Positions 25,096 to 35,370 of a stretch of DNA of 64,000 nt are shown here, one piece after another. The DNA lies in contig NZ_LMCM01000005.1 in assembly GCF_001426245.1 (NCBI RefSeq), forward strand, positions 1 to 64,000, in the 5' to 3' direction. A program made the translations under genes and the position numbers. The number at the start of each line of letters is the position of its first letter. Within the stretch, counting starts at the first letter, position 1. Origin of the DNA: Phycicoccus sp. Root101. Lineage in GTDB: Bacteria; Actinomycetota; Actinomycetes; Actinomycetales; Dermatophilaceae. Below the pieces are notes generated by a model. The model saw nothing but the letters and a program-made list of their open reading frames with translations, was not told the DNA's origin and did not search any database.

Positions 25096-26520
25096 TTGGC
25101 CTCGAACCACGACACCACCCGTCGCACCTCGACCAGCTCCGCAACCACCTCGGCCAGCGCTGCGACCGCCACCTCGGCCGCACCGCGCGTCGCTCCCGCA
25201 CCGAAGCGCCGGAGCAAGGGTCGAACGCCGGCCTTCCGGACCTTCGTGCTCGACACCTCGGTCCTCCTCTCCGACCCGAAGGCGATGCTGCGGTTCAAGG
25301 AGCACGAGGTCGTCCTGCCCGTCGTGGTCGTCACCGAGCTCGAGGCCAAGCGGCACCACCCGGAGCTCGGGTACTTCGCCCGGCAGGCGCTGCGGCTGCT
25401 CGACGACATGCGCGTCCGCGAAGGACGTCTCGACGCGCCCGTGCCCGTCGGTGACCACGGGGGCACGCTGCGGGTCGAGCTCAACCACACCGACCCGAGC
25501 TCCCTGCCCGCCGGCTTCCGCCTCGGCGACAACGACACCCGGATCCTGGCGGTGGCCAAGAACCTCTCCAACGAGGGCTTCGACGTCACCGTCGTGAGCA
25601 AGGACCTGCCGATGCGGGTCAAGGCCTCCGCGGTGGGTATGGCGGCCGAGGAGTACCAGGCCGAGCTCGCCGTCGACTCCGGCTGGACCGGCATGGCCGA
25701 GCTCGACGTGACGGTCGAGGAGATGGACGCGCTCTACGAGCACGGCCGGATCGAGAACGCCGCAGCCGCCGAGATGCCCTGCCACACCGGGCTCGTCCTG
25801 CTCTCGCCGCGGGGAAGCGGCCTGGGGCGGGTCGGCGCCGACAAGCAGGTGCGCCTCGTCCGCGGTGACCGGGACGCGTTCGGGCTGCACGGCCGCAGCG
25901 CCGAGCAGCGGATCGCGCTCGACCTCCTGCTCGACCCCGACGTGGGCATCCTGTCGCTCGGTGGCCGGGCCGGCACCGGCAAGTCGGCCCTCGCCCTGTG
26001 CGCGGGGATCGAGGCGGTGATGGAGCGCCGACAGCAGCGCAAGGTCGTCGTCTTCCGCCCGCTCTACGCCGTCGGCGGCCAGGAGCTCGGCTACCTGCCC
26101 GGCAGCGAGCAGGAGAAGATGGGGCCCTGGGGGCAGGCCGTGTTCGACACCCTCGGCGCACTCGTGTCGCACGAGGTGGTCGAGGAGATCATGGACCGGG
26201 GGATGCTCGAGGTCCTGCCCCTCACCCACATCCGCGGGCGCTCGCTGCACGACGCGTTCGTCATCGTCGACGAGGCGCAGAGCCTGGAGCGCAACGTGCT
26301 GCTCACGGTGCTCTCACGCATCGGCCAGAACTCCCGTGTCGTCCTCACCCACGACGTCGCCCAGCGCGACAACCTGCGGGTCGGCCGCCACGACGGTGTC
26401 GCCGCGGTGATCGAGGCGCTCAAGGGGCACCCGTTGTTCGCCCACGTCACGCTCACCCGCAGCGAGCGCAGCCCCATCGCCGCGCTCGTGACCGACCTGC
26501 TCGAGGGTCTCGAGGTCTGA
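25096..26520 (+). CDS. phoH2: PhoH2: PIN-domain RNase fused to PhoH ATPase
   Basis: 474 residues from a TTG at 25096 with AAGGAG five bases upstream. After a ~45-residue Ser/Thr/Ala-rich lead, the PIN domain starts at [12 protein letters not shown], with acidic residues continuing in [11 protein letters not shown] and DNDTRILA. The PhoH domain has Walker A GRAGTGKS near residues 290-297 and Walker B VIVDEAQS near 390. Such proteins unwind and cut RNA; in mycobacteria PhoH2 works with PhoAT as a toxin-antitoxin-like pair. It is followed by a strong terminator. Confidence 0.92.
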   Translation: MASNHDTTRRTSTSSATTSASAATATSAAPRVAPAPKRRSKGRTPAFRTFVLDTSVLLSDPKAMLRFKEHEVVLPVVVVTELEAKRHHPELGYFARQALRLLDDMRVREGRLDAPVPVGDHGGTLRVELNHTDPSSLPAGFRLGDNDTRILAVAKNLSNEGFDVTVVSKDLPMRVKASAVGMAAEEYQAELAVDSGWTGMAELDVTVEEMDALYEHGRIENAAAAEMPCHTGLVLLSPRGSGLGRVGADKQVRLVRGDRDAFGLHGRSAEQRIALDLLLDPDVGILSLGGRAGTGKSALALCAGIEAVMERRQQRKVVVFRPLYAVGGQELGYLPGSEQEKMGPWGQAVFDTLGALVSHEVVEEIMDRGMLEVLPLTHIRGRSLHDAFVIVDEAQSLERNVLLTVLSRIGQNSRVVLTHDVAQRDNLRVGRHDGVAAVIEALKGHPLFAHVTLTRSERSPIAALVTDLLEGLEV

Positions 26521-26545
26521 GCCCACGGCCCGGGGCGCCGCGCCC

Positions 26546-26583
26546 GGCCCCCACCACCGGTCACCGTGACGGTGGTGGGGGCC
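26546..26583 (+). terminator. phoH2 terminator
   Basis: A 13-bp perfect stem (26546-26558 with 26571-26583) lies 25 bp after the phoH2 stop. Confidence 0.8.
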
Positions 26584-26861
26584 GGGGCGTCGCCGTCGCG
26601 ACCCGGGCCGGATCACGGTGGGGGGTAGGGCGCGTGGCCCGCCGGCTGCGCGCCATACCGGGTCGTGCGCTGCCTCACGCCCAGACCGGGGTGCGACTCG
26701 GACGAACGGGCCATTCTGGCGCCCCACCCGTCACAGACGTCACTCAGTACACCGATTCGGGCACCGGCGATTTCGGGAGAGGGTGGGTACTCAGGTAAGG
26801 TCTCGGTTTCATAACGCGCTGGTGTGAAGGCAGGGTCCGGCGCATCCCCCCGGCACCAACG

Positions 26862-26885
26862 AGGCCACCCACACGGTGGCCTTTT
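26862..26885 (+). promoter_or_regulatory. Terminator-like hairpin in 5' leader (attenuator candidate)
   Basis: The 7-bp stem GGCCACC/GGTGGCC, extended by A-T at the base and with a CACAC loop, is followed by TTTT. It ends four bases before the ribosome-binding site GGAGG (26890-26894) of the gene starting at 26902. An intrinsic terminator between promoter and ribosome-binding site is the hallmark of attenuation or riboswitch control. GTGTG at 26822-26826 could pair with the loop CACAC at 26870-26874. Confidence 0.55.
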
Positions 26886-26901
26886 CCTTGGAGGAACCTG
26901 T

Positions 26902-27651
26902 ATGAGCCAGCCCTACCAGGGTCGTCACCGCCATGCGGCGACCCCCGGCAGGAAGCCCTCTCGCTCCTCGGGGCTCACCCGATCCCTGCGCCGCCCGGCC
27001 GTGACCTCCAGCCTGCTGCTGGCCGTCGTCGCGACCACGGCCGCGGGCTACCAGGCCACCGACCAGCGCCAGACCGGCACTGCGGCCTTCACCGTGAGCA
27101 CCGAGGCGATCGCGCAGGCGAACGAGCTCGCCGACGCGCAGATCGAGGACACCGCGCGCCTCGCGACCGACCGCAACGACACCAACGCGAGCTTCGCCGC
27201 GGTGCAGGAGAAGGACCGCCAGAAGGCCGTCGCCGCCGAGAAGGCAGCCGCGCAGGCTCGCCGCGAGGCCGCTGACAAGGCCGCCCGCGACAAGGCCCGC
27301 AAGGCCCTCGAGGCGAAGAAGCAGGCGCTGATCGAGAACGCCCAGGCGGACCCGCGTTCCGCGGCCCGGGCGCTGCTCGGCGACTACGGCTTCGACGAGA
27401 GCCAGTGGAGCTGCCTGGACAACCTCTGGCACGGCGAGAGCGGCTGGAACTTCAAGGCCGAGAACTCCTCGTCCGGCGCCTACGGCATCCCGCAGTCGCT
27501 GCCCGGCTCGAAGATGGGCACGATCGCCTCCGACTGGCGCAGCAACCCGGTCACCCAGATCAAGTGGGGCCTGCAGTACGTCAAGTCCTCCTACGGCACC
27601 CCGTGCGCCGCCTGGGGCGCGTGGCAGAGCCGCTCCCCGCACTGGTACTGA
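26902..27651 (+). CDS. Exported lytic-transglycosylase-like (SLT) protein
   Basis: 249 residues from ATG 26902 with GGAGG seven bases upstream. A basic N-terminus followed by a hydrophobic segment (residues ~33-50, AVTSSLLLAVVATTAAGY) suggests an uncleaved anchor or signal peptide. Residues ~75-155 form an Ala/Lys/Glu-rich coiled coil. The C-terminal ~95 residues resemble an SLT/lysozyme-like fold with the pattern WHGESGWNF, SSSGAYGIPQS and GLQYVKSSYGTPCAAWGAW. It probably cleaves or binds peptidoglycan outside the membrane. The leader hairpin suggests regulated expression. Confidence 0.8.
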   Translation: MSQPYQGRHRHAATPGRKPSRSSGLTRSLRRPAVTSSLLLAVVATTAAGYQATDQRQTGTAAFTVSTEAIAQANELADAQIEDTARLATDRNDTNASFAAVQEKDRQKAVAAEKAAAQARREAADKAARDKARKALEAKKQALIENAQADPRSAARALLGDYGFDESQWSCLDNLWHGESGWNFKAENSSSGAYGIPQSLPGSKMGTIASDWRSNPVTQIKWGLQYVKSSYGTPCAAWGAWQSRSPHWY

Positions 27652-27674
27652 GCCCAGCACCCACCAGCATGGAA

Positions 27675-27699
27675 CGCCGCCCCGGTCACCGGGGCGGCG
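27675..27699. terminator. Bidirectional intrinsic terminator
   Basis: An 11-bp perfect GC-rich stem with a TCA loop lies between the convergent SLT-like gene and fumarase gene. Confidence 0.8.
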
Positions 27700-27721
27700 T
27701 CCTGCGTATGGCGCGGACGAG

Positions 27722-29185
27722 CTAGCGAGGCGGGCGGGTCATCGCGAGCACGTCGAGGGCCTCGTCCAGCTGGGCCTCGGTGAGCTCGCCCCGCTCGACG
27801 TGCCCGCGCTCGAGGACCACCTCGCGGATCGGGCGCCGCTGCGTGATCGACTGCTTCGCCACGGCCGCCGCCGCCTCGTAGCCGATGAACCGGTTGAGCG
27901 GGGTGACGATCGAGGGGGAGCCCTCGGCCAGCTCGCGGGCCCGCTCGCGGTCGGCCTCGATGCCGTCCACGCAACGGTCGGCGAGCAGGCGTGCGGTCGC
28001 GGACAGCAGGGTCGTGGACTCGAGGACGGCCTGCGCCATGACGGGCAGCATGACGTTGAGCTCGAACGCCCCCGAGGCGCCGGCGACCGTGATGGTGGTG
28101 TCGTTGCCGATGACCCGGGCGCAGGCCATCAGGGTCGCCTCGGGGATCACCGGGTTGACCTTGCCGGGCATGATGCTCGAACCGGGCTGCAGGTCGGGCA
28201 GGTGGATCTCCCCGAGACCACTACGGGGGCCCGACGACATCCAGCGCAGGTCGTTGCAGATCTTGGTGAGGCCGACGGCGACGACCTTGAGCGCGCCGCT
28301 CAGCTCGACGACGGCGTCCTGGGCCGACTGCGCCTCGAAGTGGTCGGCAGCCTCCCGGAAGTCGACCCCGGTGCGCTCGCTGACCTGCCCGATGACCGCC
28401 GCAGCGAACCCGGGGGCGGCGTTGAGGCCCGTGCCGGCAGCCGTGCCACCCAGGGGCAGCTCTGCCGTCGCCCGGGCCGCGGCGACGACCCGCTCGGCGC
28501 CCAGCTCCACCTGGCGGGCGTAGCCGCCGAACTCCTGCCCCAGCGTCACCGGGACGGCGTCCATCAGGTGGGTGCGCCCGGCCTTGACCACGTCCGCGAA
28601 CTCCTCCTCCTTGGCCCGCAGGGCGCGGGCGAGGTGGAGCAGGGCCGGGGCGAGCTCGTGGTGCACGGCCAGGGTGGCGGCGATCCGCAGCGCGCTCGGG
28701 AAGGTGTCGTTGCTGGACTGGCCGGCGTTGACGTGGTCGTTCGGGTGGACGGACGCGCCGGTGGCAAGGTGGGCGAGCCGGGCCAGCACCTCGTTGACGT
28801 TCATGTTGGTCGACGTGCCCGACCCGGTCTGGAAGACGTCCACGGGGAACTGGTCGTCGTGCTGCCCGTCGGCGACCGTGTCGGCGGCCTCGGCGATGGC
28901 GTGGGCGAGGCCACGGTCGACGACCCCGAGGTCGGCGTTCACCCGGGCCGCCGCGCCCTTGAGGAGCGCCAGGGCGTGCACGACCCCCGGCGGCACCGGC
29001 TGGCCCGAGATCGGGAAGTTCTCGACCGCCCGGGCGGTCTGGGCCCCCCAGAGGGCGTCGACCGGCACCTCGACGTCGCCCATCGAGTCGTGCTCGGTGC
29101 GCGTGGCCGGGGGCGCGGCAGGCGCTGCCGCCACGAGGTCGGAGGTGGGCGGGGTCGGGTCGGAAGCAGGCTCCATACCTGCCAT
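27722..29185 (-). CDS. fumC: Class II fumarate hydratase
   Basis: 487 residues from ATG 29185; an ATG at 29176 is an alternative, and homology begins only at [11 protein letters not shown], leaving a ~33-residue Ala/Pro-rich extension. The superfamily signature [11 protein letters not shown], the [16 protein letters not shown] block and [17 protein letters not shown] are intact. It hydrates fumarate to malate in the TCA cycle. The gene follows coaA on the same strand with an 8-bp gap, so the two are probably one transcription unit. Confidence 0.92.
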   Translation of the reverse strand: MAGMEPASDPTPPTSDLVAAAPAAPPATRTEHDSMGDVEVPVDALWGAQTARAVENFPISGQPVPPGVVHALALLKGAAARVNADLGVVDRGLAHAIAEAADTVADGQHDDQFPVDVFQTGSGTSTNMNVNEVLARLAHLATGASVHPNDHVNAGQSSNDTFPSALRIAATLAVHHELAPALLHLARALRAKEEEFADVVKAGRTHLMDAVPVTLGQEFGGYARQVELGAERVVAAARATAELPLGGTAAGTGLNAAPGFAAAVIGQVSERTGVDFREAADHFEAQSAQDAVVELSGALKVVAVGLTKICNDLRWMSSGPRSGLGEIHLPDLQPGSSIMPGKVNPVIPEATLMACARVIGNDTTITVAGASGAFELNVMLPVMAQAVLESTTLLSATARLLADRCVDGIEADRERARELAEGSPSIVTPLNRFIGYEAAAAVAKQSITQRRPIREVVLERGHVERGELTEAQLDEALDVLAMTRPPR

Positions 29186-29193
29186 TGTGCGCG

Positions 29194-30165
29194 TCAGAGC
29201 TTGCGGAGGCGGATCCGGCGGACGCTGTGGTCCTTGCCCTTGGAGAGGACCAGGGTCGCTCGGCTGCGGGTGGGCAGGACGTTCTCGCGCAGGTTGACCT
29301 CGTTGATGTCGGCCCAGATCTGCGCGGCGCGCTCGCGGGCCTGCTCGTCGGTGAGCGCGGCATACCGGTGGAAGTAGGAGTCGGGGTCGGCGAAGGCGGT
29401 CTCGCGCAGGCGCAGGAAGCGCTCGACGTACCAGTGCCGGATGTCCTCGAGGTGGGCATCCACGTAGACGGAGAAGTCGAAGAAGTCGCTGACCGCCATC
29501 CCCGTGCGGCCGTCCGCCTGCAGGCGCGGCGCCTGGAGGACGTTGAGCCCCTCGACGATGAGGACGTCGGGCTGGTGCACGACCACCTGCTCGCCCGGGA
29601 CGATGTCGTAGGTCAGGTGCGAGTACACGGGGGCCACCACCTCGGCCTTGCCCGCCTTGACCTCGGCCACGAACCTCAGCAGCGCCCGTCGGTCGTAGGA
29701 CTCGGGAAAGCCCTTGCGCTGCAACAGGTTGCGACGTTCGAGCTCGGCGTTGGGGAAGAGGAAGCCGTCCGTCGTGATCAGCTCGACCCGGGGGGTGCCC
29801 GGCCAGCGGGACAGCAGCTCCTTCAGCAGGCGGGCCGTCGTGGACTTGCCGACGGCGACCGACCCGGCCACCCCGATGACGAACGGGGCCTTCGCGGGGC
29901 GCTCGCCCAGGAAGTCGCTGGTGATCCGGTGCAGTCCCGCGGTGGCGCCGACGTAGAAGTTGAGCAGCCGCGAGAGCGGCAGGTAGACGTCCTCGACCTC
30001 CGCGAGGTCGATCCGCTCGCCGAGACCCTGCAGCCGCGCGACGTCGCCGGCGTCGAGGTTGAGGGGATGGTTCTCGCGGAGCCTCGCCCACGCGGCTCGG
30101 TCGAGCTCGACGTAGGGCGACGGGAGGGCGGCCTGGCCCGTGGCGGGATGCGTCACGGGCGCCAT
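29194..30165 (-). CDS. coaA: Type I pantothenate kinase
   Basis: 323 residues from ATG 30165. The P-loop [13 protein letters not shown] and downstream motifs ([31 protein letters not shown]) are those of the bacterial type I kinase that phosphorylates pantothenate, the first step of coenzyme A synthesis. It is divergent from glmS and lies upstream of fumC with an 8-bp gap. Confidence 0.95.
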   Translation of the reverse strand: MAPVTHPATGQAALPSPYVELDRAAWARLRENHPLNLDAGDVARLQGLGERIDLAEVEDVYLPLSRLLNFYVGATAGLHRITSDFLGERPAKAPFVIGVAGSVAVGKSTTARLLKELLSRWPGTPRVELITTDGFLFPNAELERRNLLQRKGFPESYDRRALLRFVAEVKAGKAEVVAPVYSHLTYDIVPGEQVVVHQPDVLIVEGLNVLQAPRLQADGRTGMAVSDFFDFSVYVDAHLEDIRHWYVERFLRLRETAFADPDSYFHRYAALTDEQARERAAQIWADINEVNLRENVLPTRSRATLVLSKGKDHSVRRIRLRKL

Positions 30166-30267
30166 TGTCGCCCACCGACCACGCCGCCCGTGCGCAGCCG
30201 GGGTCACCGGCGCGGTGGTGCCCCGCTGATGCCGTCGGTCGGCGGTCGGGCCGTTAGGCTGCACCGC

Positions 30268-32127
30268 ATGTGTGGAATCGTGGGATACGTCGGTCCGAAC
30301 GCCGACGGCAAGGCCCTGGACGTCGTCATGGAGGGCCTGGCCCGCCTCGAGTACCGCGGGTACGACTCCGCGGGCGTGGCGCTGGTCACGAGCGACGGGG
30401 TGTCGAGCGAGAAGCGGGCCGGCAAGCTCGTCAACCTCAAGGACGCCCTCGCGGCCGACGACCTGCCCGGGTCGACGACCGGCATCGGCCACACCCGCTG
30501 GGCGACCCACGGCGGCCCGACCGACCAGAACGCCCACCCGCACCGCGGTGGCGACGACGGCAAGCTCGCCCTCATCCACAACGGCATCATCGAGAACTTC
30601 CACTCCCTCAAGAAGGGCCTGCTCGCCGAGGGCGTGATCTTCGAGAGCGAGACCGACACCGAGGTCGCCGCGCACCTCGTCGCCCGGGCGTATGCCGAGA
30701 CCGGTGACCTCACCGAGGCGATGAAGGCAGTCGTCAACACCCTCGAGGGCGCCTTCACCCTGCTCGCGGTCCACGCCGACAGCCCCGGCGTCGTCGTCGG
30801 CGCGCGCCGCAACAGCCCGCTGGTCGTCGGCCTCGGCGAGGGCGAGAACTTCCTCGGCTCCGACGTCGCCGCGTTCATCGGCCACACCCGCCACGCGCTC
30901 GAGCTCGGCCAGGACCAGATCGTCACGATCACCCCCGACGCCTACGAGGTCATCAACTTCGACGGCACGCCCGCCGAGGGCAAGCCCTACGAGGTGACCT
31001 GGGACGCGGCCGCCGCCGAGAAGGGCGGCTACGCGACGTTCATGGAGAAGGAGATCCACGAGCAGCCCCACGCCGTGGGCGACACGCTCCTGGGCCGCAC
31101 CGACTCCGACGGCCGGCTCGTGCTCGACGACATGTCGACCACCGAGGACCAGCTCAAGGACGTCGACCGCATCATCATCGTCGCCTGCGGCACCGCCGCC
31201 TACGCCGGCATGGTCGCCAAGTACGCCATCGAGCACTGGACCCGCATCCCCGTCGAGGTGTCGCTGGCCCACGAGTTCCGCTACAGCGACCCGATCGCCA
31301 GCGAGCGGACGCTCGTCGTCTCGATCAGCCAGTCCGGCGAGACGATGGACACCCTCATGGCCGTGAAGCACGCCCGCGAGCTGGGCGCCATGACCCTGAG
31401 CATCTGCAACACCCATGGGTCGACCATCCCGCGCGAGTCCGACGCGATCCTCTACACGCACGCCGGTCCCGAGATCGCGGTCGCCTCGACCAAGGCCTTC
31501 CTCGCGCAGATCACCGCCTGCTACGTGCTCGGCCTCTACCTCGCCCAGCTGCGCGGCGGCACGTTCGCCGACGACGCCCAGTCGGTGATGAAGGAGCTGC
31601 ACGAGATCCCGGCCAAGCTCGAGGAGCTGCTCGGCCGGATGGACCGCGTCAAGGAGATCGCCCGGTTCATGGCCGACACGCGCTCGGTGCTGTTCCTCGG
31701 CCGCAATGTCGGCTACCCCGTCGCCATGGAGGGTGCGCTCAAGCTCAAGGAGCTCGCGTACATCCACGCCGAGGGCTTCGCCGCCGGCGAGCTCAAGCAC
31801 GGACCGATCGCCCTCATCGACGCCGGCCAGCCGGTGTTCATCGTGGTGCCCGGTCCCGGCACGCCGCACGAGCTGCACAAGAAGGTCGTCTCCAACATCC
31901 AGGAGATCCGGGCCCGGGGCGCCCGCACGATCGTCGTCGCCGAGGACGGCGACGAGGACGTGCTGCCGTTCGCCGACGAGGTGATCCGCGTGCCCGCCAC
32001 GTCGCCGCTGCTCGCGCCGCTGCTGACCGTCGTCCCGCTGCAGGTCTTCGCGCTGCACCTGTCCACGGCCAAGGGCCTCGACGTCGACCAGCCGCGCAAC
32101 CTCGCGAAGAGCGTCACGGTCGAGTGA
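30268..32127 (+). CDS. glmS: Glutamine-fructose-6-phosphate aminotransferase
   Basis: 619 residues. Removal of the first Met exposes catalytic Cys2 (MCGIVGYVG). The N-terminal glutaminase domain has HTRWATHG and HNGIIEN, and two SIS domains follow with SQSGETMDT and the C-terminal KSVTVE end typical of GlmS. It makes glucosamine-6-phosphate for peptidoglycan precursors. No glmS ribozyme is visible in the short upstream region. acpS follows after 13 bp. Confidence 0.96.
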   Translation: MCGIVGYVGPNADGKALDVVMEGLARLEYRGYDSAGVALVTSDGVSSEKRAGKLVNLKDALAADDLPGSTTGIGHTRWATHGGPTDQNAHPHRGGDDGKLALIHNGIIENFHSLKKGLLAEGVIFESETDTEVAAHLVARAYAETGDLTEAMKAVVNTLEGAFTLLAVHADSPGVVVGARRNSPLVVGLGEGENFLGSDVAAFIGHTRHALELGQDQIVTITPDAYEVINFDGTPAEGKPYEVTWDAAAAEKGGYATFMEKEIHEQPHAVGDTLLGRTDSDGRLVLDDMSTTEDQLKDVDRIIIVACGTAAYAGMVAKYAIEHWTRIPVEVSLAHEFRYSDPIASERTLVVSISQSGETMDTLMAVKHARELGAMTLSICNTHGSTIPRESDAILYTHAGPEIAVASTKAFLAQITACYVLGLYLAQLRGGTFADDAQSVMKELHEIPAKLEELLGRMDRVKEIARFMADTRSVLFLGRNVGYPVAMEGALKLKELAYIHAEGFAAGELKHGPIALIDAGQPVFIVVPGPGTPHELHKKVVSNIQEIRARGARTIVVAEDGDEDVLPFADEVIRVPATSPLLAPLLTVVPLQVFALHLSTAKGLDVDQPRNLAKSVTVE

Positions 32128-32140
32128 TCGCGCACAGCCG

Positions 32141-32491
32141 ATGATCGTCGGGGTCGGGATCGACGTCGTGGACGTCGAGCGCTTCGGGCAGACCCTGGAG
32201 CGCACCCCCGGCCTGCTCGACCGGCTGTTCACCGACGAGGAGCGGTCCCTGCCGCTCAACTCCCTGGCGGCGCGGTTCGCGGCCAAGGAGGCGCTGGCCA
32301 AGGCGCTGGGCGCCCCCGTCGGCCTGAACTGGCAGGACGCCACCGTCCGCCGGGGTGAGGACGGTCGTCCGCACCTGCAGATCACCGGCACCGTGGAGGC
32401 GCGGGCGGAGGCGCTCGGCGTGCACGCCTGGCACGTCTCCCTCTCGCACGACGCCGGCATCGCGTCCGCCGTCGTCATCGCGGAGGGCTGA
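32141..32491 (+). CDS. acpS: Holo-[acyl-carrier-protein] synthase
   Basis: 116 residues from ATG 32141. The magnesium-binding [10 protein letters not shown] (D8) and the helix [13 protein letters not shown] define the small AcpS family. It transfers 4'-phosphopantetheine from CoA to acyl carrier protein. It is linked to coaA functionally and packed between glmS and nnr with gaps of 13 and 1 bp. Confidence 0.95.
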   Translation: MIVGVGIDVVDVERFGQTLERTPGLLDRLFTDEERSLPLNSLAARFAAKEALAKALGAPVGLNWQDATVRRGEDGRPHLQITGTVEARAEALGVHAWHVSLSHDAGIASAVVIAEG

Positions 32492-32492
32492 G

Positions 32493-33950
32493 GTGCTCCG
32501 CGCGTACTCCGCCGAGGCGGTCCGCTCGGCCGAGGCCGCCCTGATGGCCACGCTCGACGACGGCGAGCTCATGGCTCGGGCCGCGTGGGGGCTGGCCGAA
32601 GTCTGCCGGGCCCGCCTCCGGGACGGTGGGGGCAACCGGGTCGTCGTCCTCGCCGGCCCGGGCAACAACGGCGCCGACGCCCTGTATGCCGCGTCCCACC
32701 TCGCTGACGACGGTGCGGACTGCGTTGCGCTGCAGGGTTCGTGGCCCCTGGCGATCGGTGACACCGCCTCCTGGGCGGCGGCGGGAGTGCGCGTCCTGGG
32801 TCCCGACGAGGACTGGTCCTCCGCCCTGGCCGGGGCCGACCTCGTCGTCGACGGGATCCTCGGCATCGGTGGTCGCCCCGGCCTGCCCGACGAGGCAGTC
32901 GCCTGGGTCGATGCGCTGCCGCCCGACGCCTATGTCGTCGCCGTCGACCTGCCCTCGGGCCAGGACCCCGCCGGGGAGGCCGTCGCGGACGGAGGGGTCT
33001 TCGCCGACGAGACGGTGACCTTCGGGGTGGCCAAGCCCGTGCACGTGCTCCCGGCCACCCAGGCCTCCGTCGGACGCCTCACCATCGTCGACATCGGGAT
33101 CGAGCTCGACGGCGCCCCCGAGGTCGAGCGACTCGACTTCGCCGACGTGGCCAGGTTCTGGCCCGTGCCGCACGCCAGCGACGACAAGTACTCCCGTGGT
33201 GTCCTCGGGGTGGTGGCCGGTGGTGAGGACTACACCGGGGCACCCGTGCTGTGCTGCACCGCGGCCGTCGGCGCGGGCCTGGGCATGCTCCGCTACGTCG
33301 GCACCGCAGCACCGACCGCGCTGGTGCGGGCGGCGGTGCCCGAGGCGGTCATCGGTGACGGCCGGGTCCAGGCCTGGGTGGTCGGCCCCGGCCTCGACAC
33401 GGCCTCACGGGCTGCCGGGAGCAAGGCCCAGCTCGACGTCGCGCGGGCGGCGCTCGCGTCCGACCTCCCCGTCCTCGTCGACGCGGGCGGCCTCGACCTC
33501 GTCCACGACCGCCGCGACGCCCCCACCCTGCTGACGCCCCATGCCGGTGAGCTGGCCCGGCTCCTGAGTCGGCTCGAGGGTGCCGACGCCGCCGAGGTGA
33601 CCCGTGAGCAGGTGCAGGCAGCACCCCTCGCGCACGCCCGTCGGGCTGCTCGGCTGACCGGTGCCACGGTGCTGCTCAAGGGCGCCACCACCCTCGTCGT
33701 CCCGCCGGAGGGCCCCGTCCGTTCGCAGGACGACGCGCCGCCCTGGCTGGCGACGGCCGGAGCAGGTGACGTCCTCGCGGGGGTGTGCGGAGCACTGCTG
33801 GCCGCCGGGCTCTCTCCGGTGGACGCCGGATCGCTCGGGGCGCTGGTCCACGGTGTCGCCGCCGACCGGGCCAACCCGGGCGGTCCGGTGCGCGCGCTGG
33901 CCGTGGCGCACGCCATACCCGGGACCGTGGCGCACCTGCTCACCCGCTGA
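32493..33950 (+). CDS. nnr: Bifunctional NAD(P)HX epimerase/dehydratase
   Basis: 485 residues from GTG 32493. The N-terminal ~215 residues are the YjeF_N epimerase domain ([17 protein letters not shown], later DLPSGQDP). The C-terminal ribokinase-like dehydratase has LTPHAGEL and the motif [12 protein letters not shown]. It repairs hydrated NAD(P)H. The position between acpS and alr is common in actinobacteria. Confidence 0.93.
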   Translation: MLRAYSAEAVRSAEAALMATLDDGELMARAAWGLAEVCRARLRDGGGNRVVVLAGPGNNGADALYAASHLADDGADCVALQGSWPLAIGDTASWAAAGVRVLGPDEDWSSALAGADLVVDGILGIGGRPGLPDEAVAWVDALPPDAYVVAVDLPSGQDPAGEAVADGGVFADETVTFGVAKPVHVLPATQASVGRLTIVDIGIELDGAPEVERLDFADVARFWPVPHASDDKYSRGVLGVVAGGEDYTGAPVLCCTAAVGAGLGMLRYVGTAAPTALVRAAVPEAVIGDGRVQAWVVGPGLDTASRAAGSKAQLDVARAALASDLPVLVDAGGLDLVHDRRDAPTLLTPHAGELARLLSRLEGADAAEVTREQVQAAPLAHARRAARLTGATVLLKGATTLVVPPEGPVRSQDDAPPWLATAGAGDVLAGVCGALLAAGLSPVDAGSLGALVHGVAADRANPGGPVRALAVAHAIPGTVAHLLTR

Positions 33951-34009
33951 GGGGACGTTCGACGCCCCCGTGGGCCGGGTCCCGGACCTCGTCGAGGGTG
34001 GGGTGGGCC

Positions 34010-35242
34010 TCAGGGGCCGGCTCGCCCGGATCGCACTCGACCGGGTAGCGCGCCCGCCAGCAGGAGCACGACGACGGCGGCGAGCGGCACCACGGTGATG
34101 ACGGCGCCGAGCCCCTGCCACTGCGCCAGGACCCCCATCGCCAGCGGTGAGGCGAGCAGGGTGATCCGGAAGCCCATCCCGATGATCGACAGGCCGAGCC
34201 CGCGCGGGAGGCCGGGGATGTCGTCGGCCGCGCGCAGGGAGGCCGGGATGAGGGTGCCGATCCCCAGGCCGACCACGCCGAAGGCGGCGATGGTCAGCAG
34301 TGGGGACCCCACGACCAGCGCCAGCCCCATCGCCGCAGCCGCGAGCGCTGCTCCGCCCCGGGCCACCGAGCGGTCGCCCCAGGCGGTGACCGCACGGTCG
34401 CCGACCAGCCGGCCGACGGTCTGCAGTCCCTGGAGGGCCACGAACCCCAGGCCGCCGACCACGGCCGCAGCGCCGAGGTCCTCGCGCAGGTAGAGCGCGC
34501 TCCACGTCGAGGTGAGGTCCTCGATGCCCTGGGCCATCGAGCCCACGACGGCGAGCGCGAGCAGCCTGCCCAGCAGTCCCCAGCGGCGGCGACGGCGGCT
34601 CGGCGCGGCCTCGTCGTGGGCCACGGCAGCGGCCGTCGGGGAGGGGTCGGGGTCGGGCCCGGGCAGCAGCCGGGTGCGGACGAGCAGGGCCAGCGCGATG
34701 GCGGTCCCGGCGGCCACGGCGAGGTGCGGCACGAGCGGCACCCCCAACCCTGCGGCGGCGCTGCCCATGACCCCACCCACCACGGCGCCGATGCTCCACG
34801 TGGCGTGCATCGAGTTGAGGATCGAGCGTCCGTAGTGGCGCTCGACCCGCAGGCCCTGGGCGTTCTCGGCGATGTCGGTGACCGAGTCCAGGGCCCCGGC
34901 CAGCGCCAGCGCGAGGGCCAGGAGGAGCCAGGACGGGGCGGCGCCGACGAGCACGAGGTTGGCGGCGACGGCCAGGGTGCCCCCGACCGCGACCCGCGCG
35001 GACCCGAACCGGTTCACCAGGGCCGCGGCCACCAGGCCCGCGAGGACGGCCCCGAGGCCGTACCCCGCCACCGCGGTGCCGAAGGCGGCCTCGTCGAGGT
35101 GGAGGCGGGCGACGATGTCGGGGTAGCGGGGGACGACGTTGGCGAAGACGGCACCGTTCGTCGCGAACATCGCCGCCGTGGCCCAGCGGGCCCGGCGGGC
35201 CTCCCGGTCGGGGGAGCCCGACGGCACGGACCGGCTGCTCAT
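34010..35242 (-). CDS. MFS transporter
   Basis: 410 residues from ATG 35242 (a GTG at 35245 adds one). About twelve hydrophobic helices in two halves are separated by a central cytoplasmic loop rich in Pro/Asp/Arg (near residue 210-235). The first half contains DSVTDIAENAQGLRVERHYGRSI, a pattern seen in sugar/drug MFS proteins of the FucP/YbjJ-like type. No regulator is adjacent. The substrate is unknown. It is inserted on the opposite strand between nnr and alr, interrupting the otherwise co-directional cell-wall/t6A block. Confidence 0.85.
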   Translation of the reverse strand: MSSRSVPSGSPDREARRARWATAAMFATNGAVFANVVPRYPDIVARLHLDEAAFGTAVAGYGLGAVLAGLVAAALVNRFGSARVAVGGTLAVAANLVLVGAAPSWLLLALALALAGALDSVTDIAENAQGLRVERHYGRSILNSMHATWSIGAVVGGVMGSAAAGLGVPLVPHLAVAAGTAIALALLVRTRLLPGPDPDPSPTAAAVAHDEAAPSRRRRRWGLLGRLLALAVVGSMAQGIEDLTSTWSALYLREDLGAAAVVGGLGFVALQGLQTVGRLVGDRAVTAWGDRSVARGGAALAAAAMGLALVVGSPLLTIAAFGVVGLGIGTLIPASLRAADDIPGLPRGLGLSIIGMGFRITLLASPLAMGVLAQWQGLGAVITVVPLAAVVVLLLAGALPGRVRSGRAGP

Positions 35243-35370
35243 CACACCAGCATCACGGACGCGGGACCCCGGTCGCCGGGGTGCCCGACTGGCGGTCGCC
35301 CTGGGTCGTTCGGTCGAGGGTGCCGCGTCGGACGAGAAGGTCGAGGAAGGCCGTGAAAGACTGGTGCGCG

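Larger units (their letters stand above)
26521..26901. other. 381-bp intergenic region with leader of the SLT-like gene
   Basis: After the phoH2 terminator the region is AT-richer than its surroundings from about 26695. It has TAAGGT near 26797 as a possible -10 element, then a roughly 100-base leader ending in a terminator-like hairpin (26862-26885) just before the ribosome-binding site. I see no coding potential on either strand that I would support. Confidence 0.5.

Noticed and set aside
26797-26901. c-di-AMP (ydaO) riboswitch before the SLT-like gene
   Set aside because: The conserved ydaO core segments are not visible; only a terminator-like hairpin is present, so I call it unassigned.
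29185-30267. Long N-terminal extension of glmS (980-residue frame)
   Set aside because: GlmS must start with Met-Cys for its glutaminase activity; the ATG at 30268 gives exactly that, and the extension overlaps coaA antisense.
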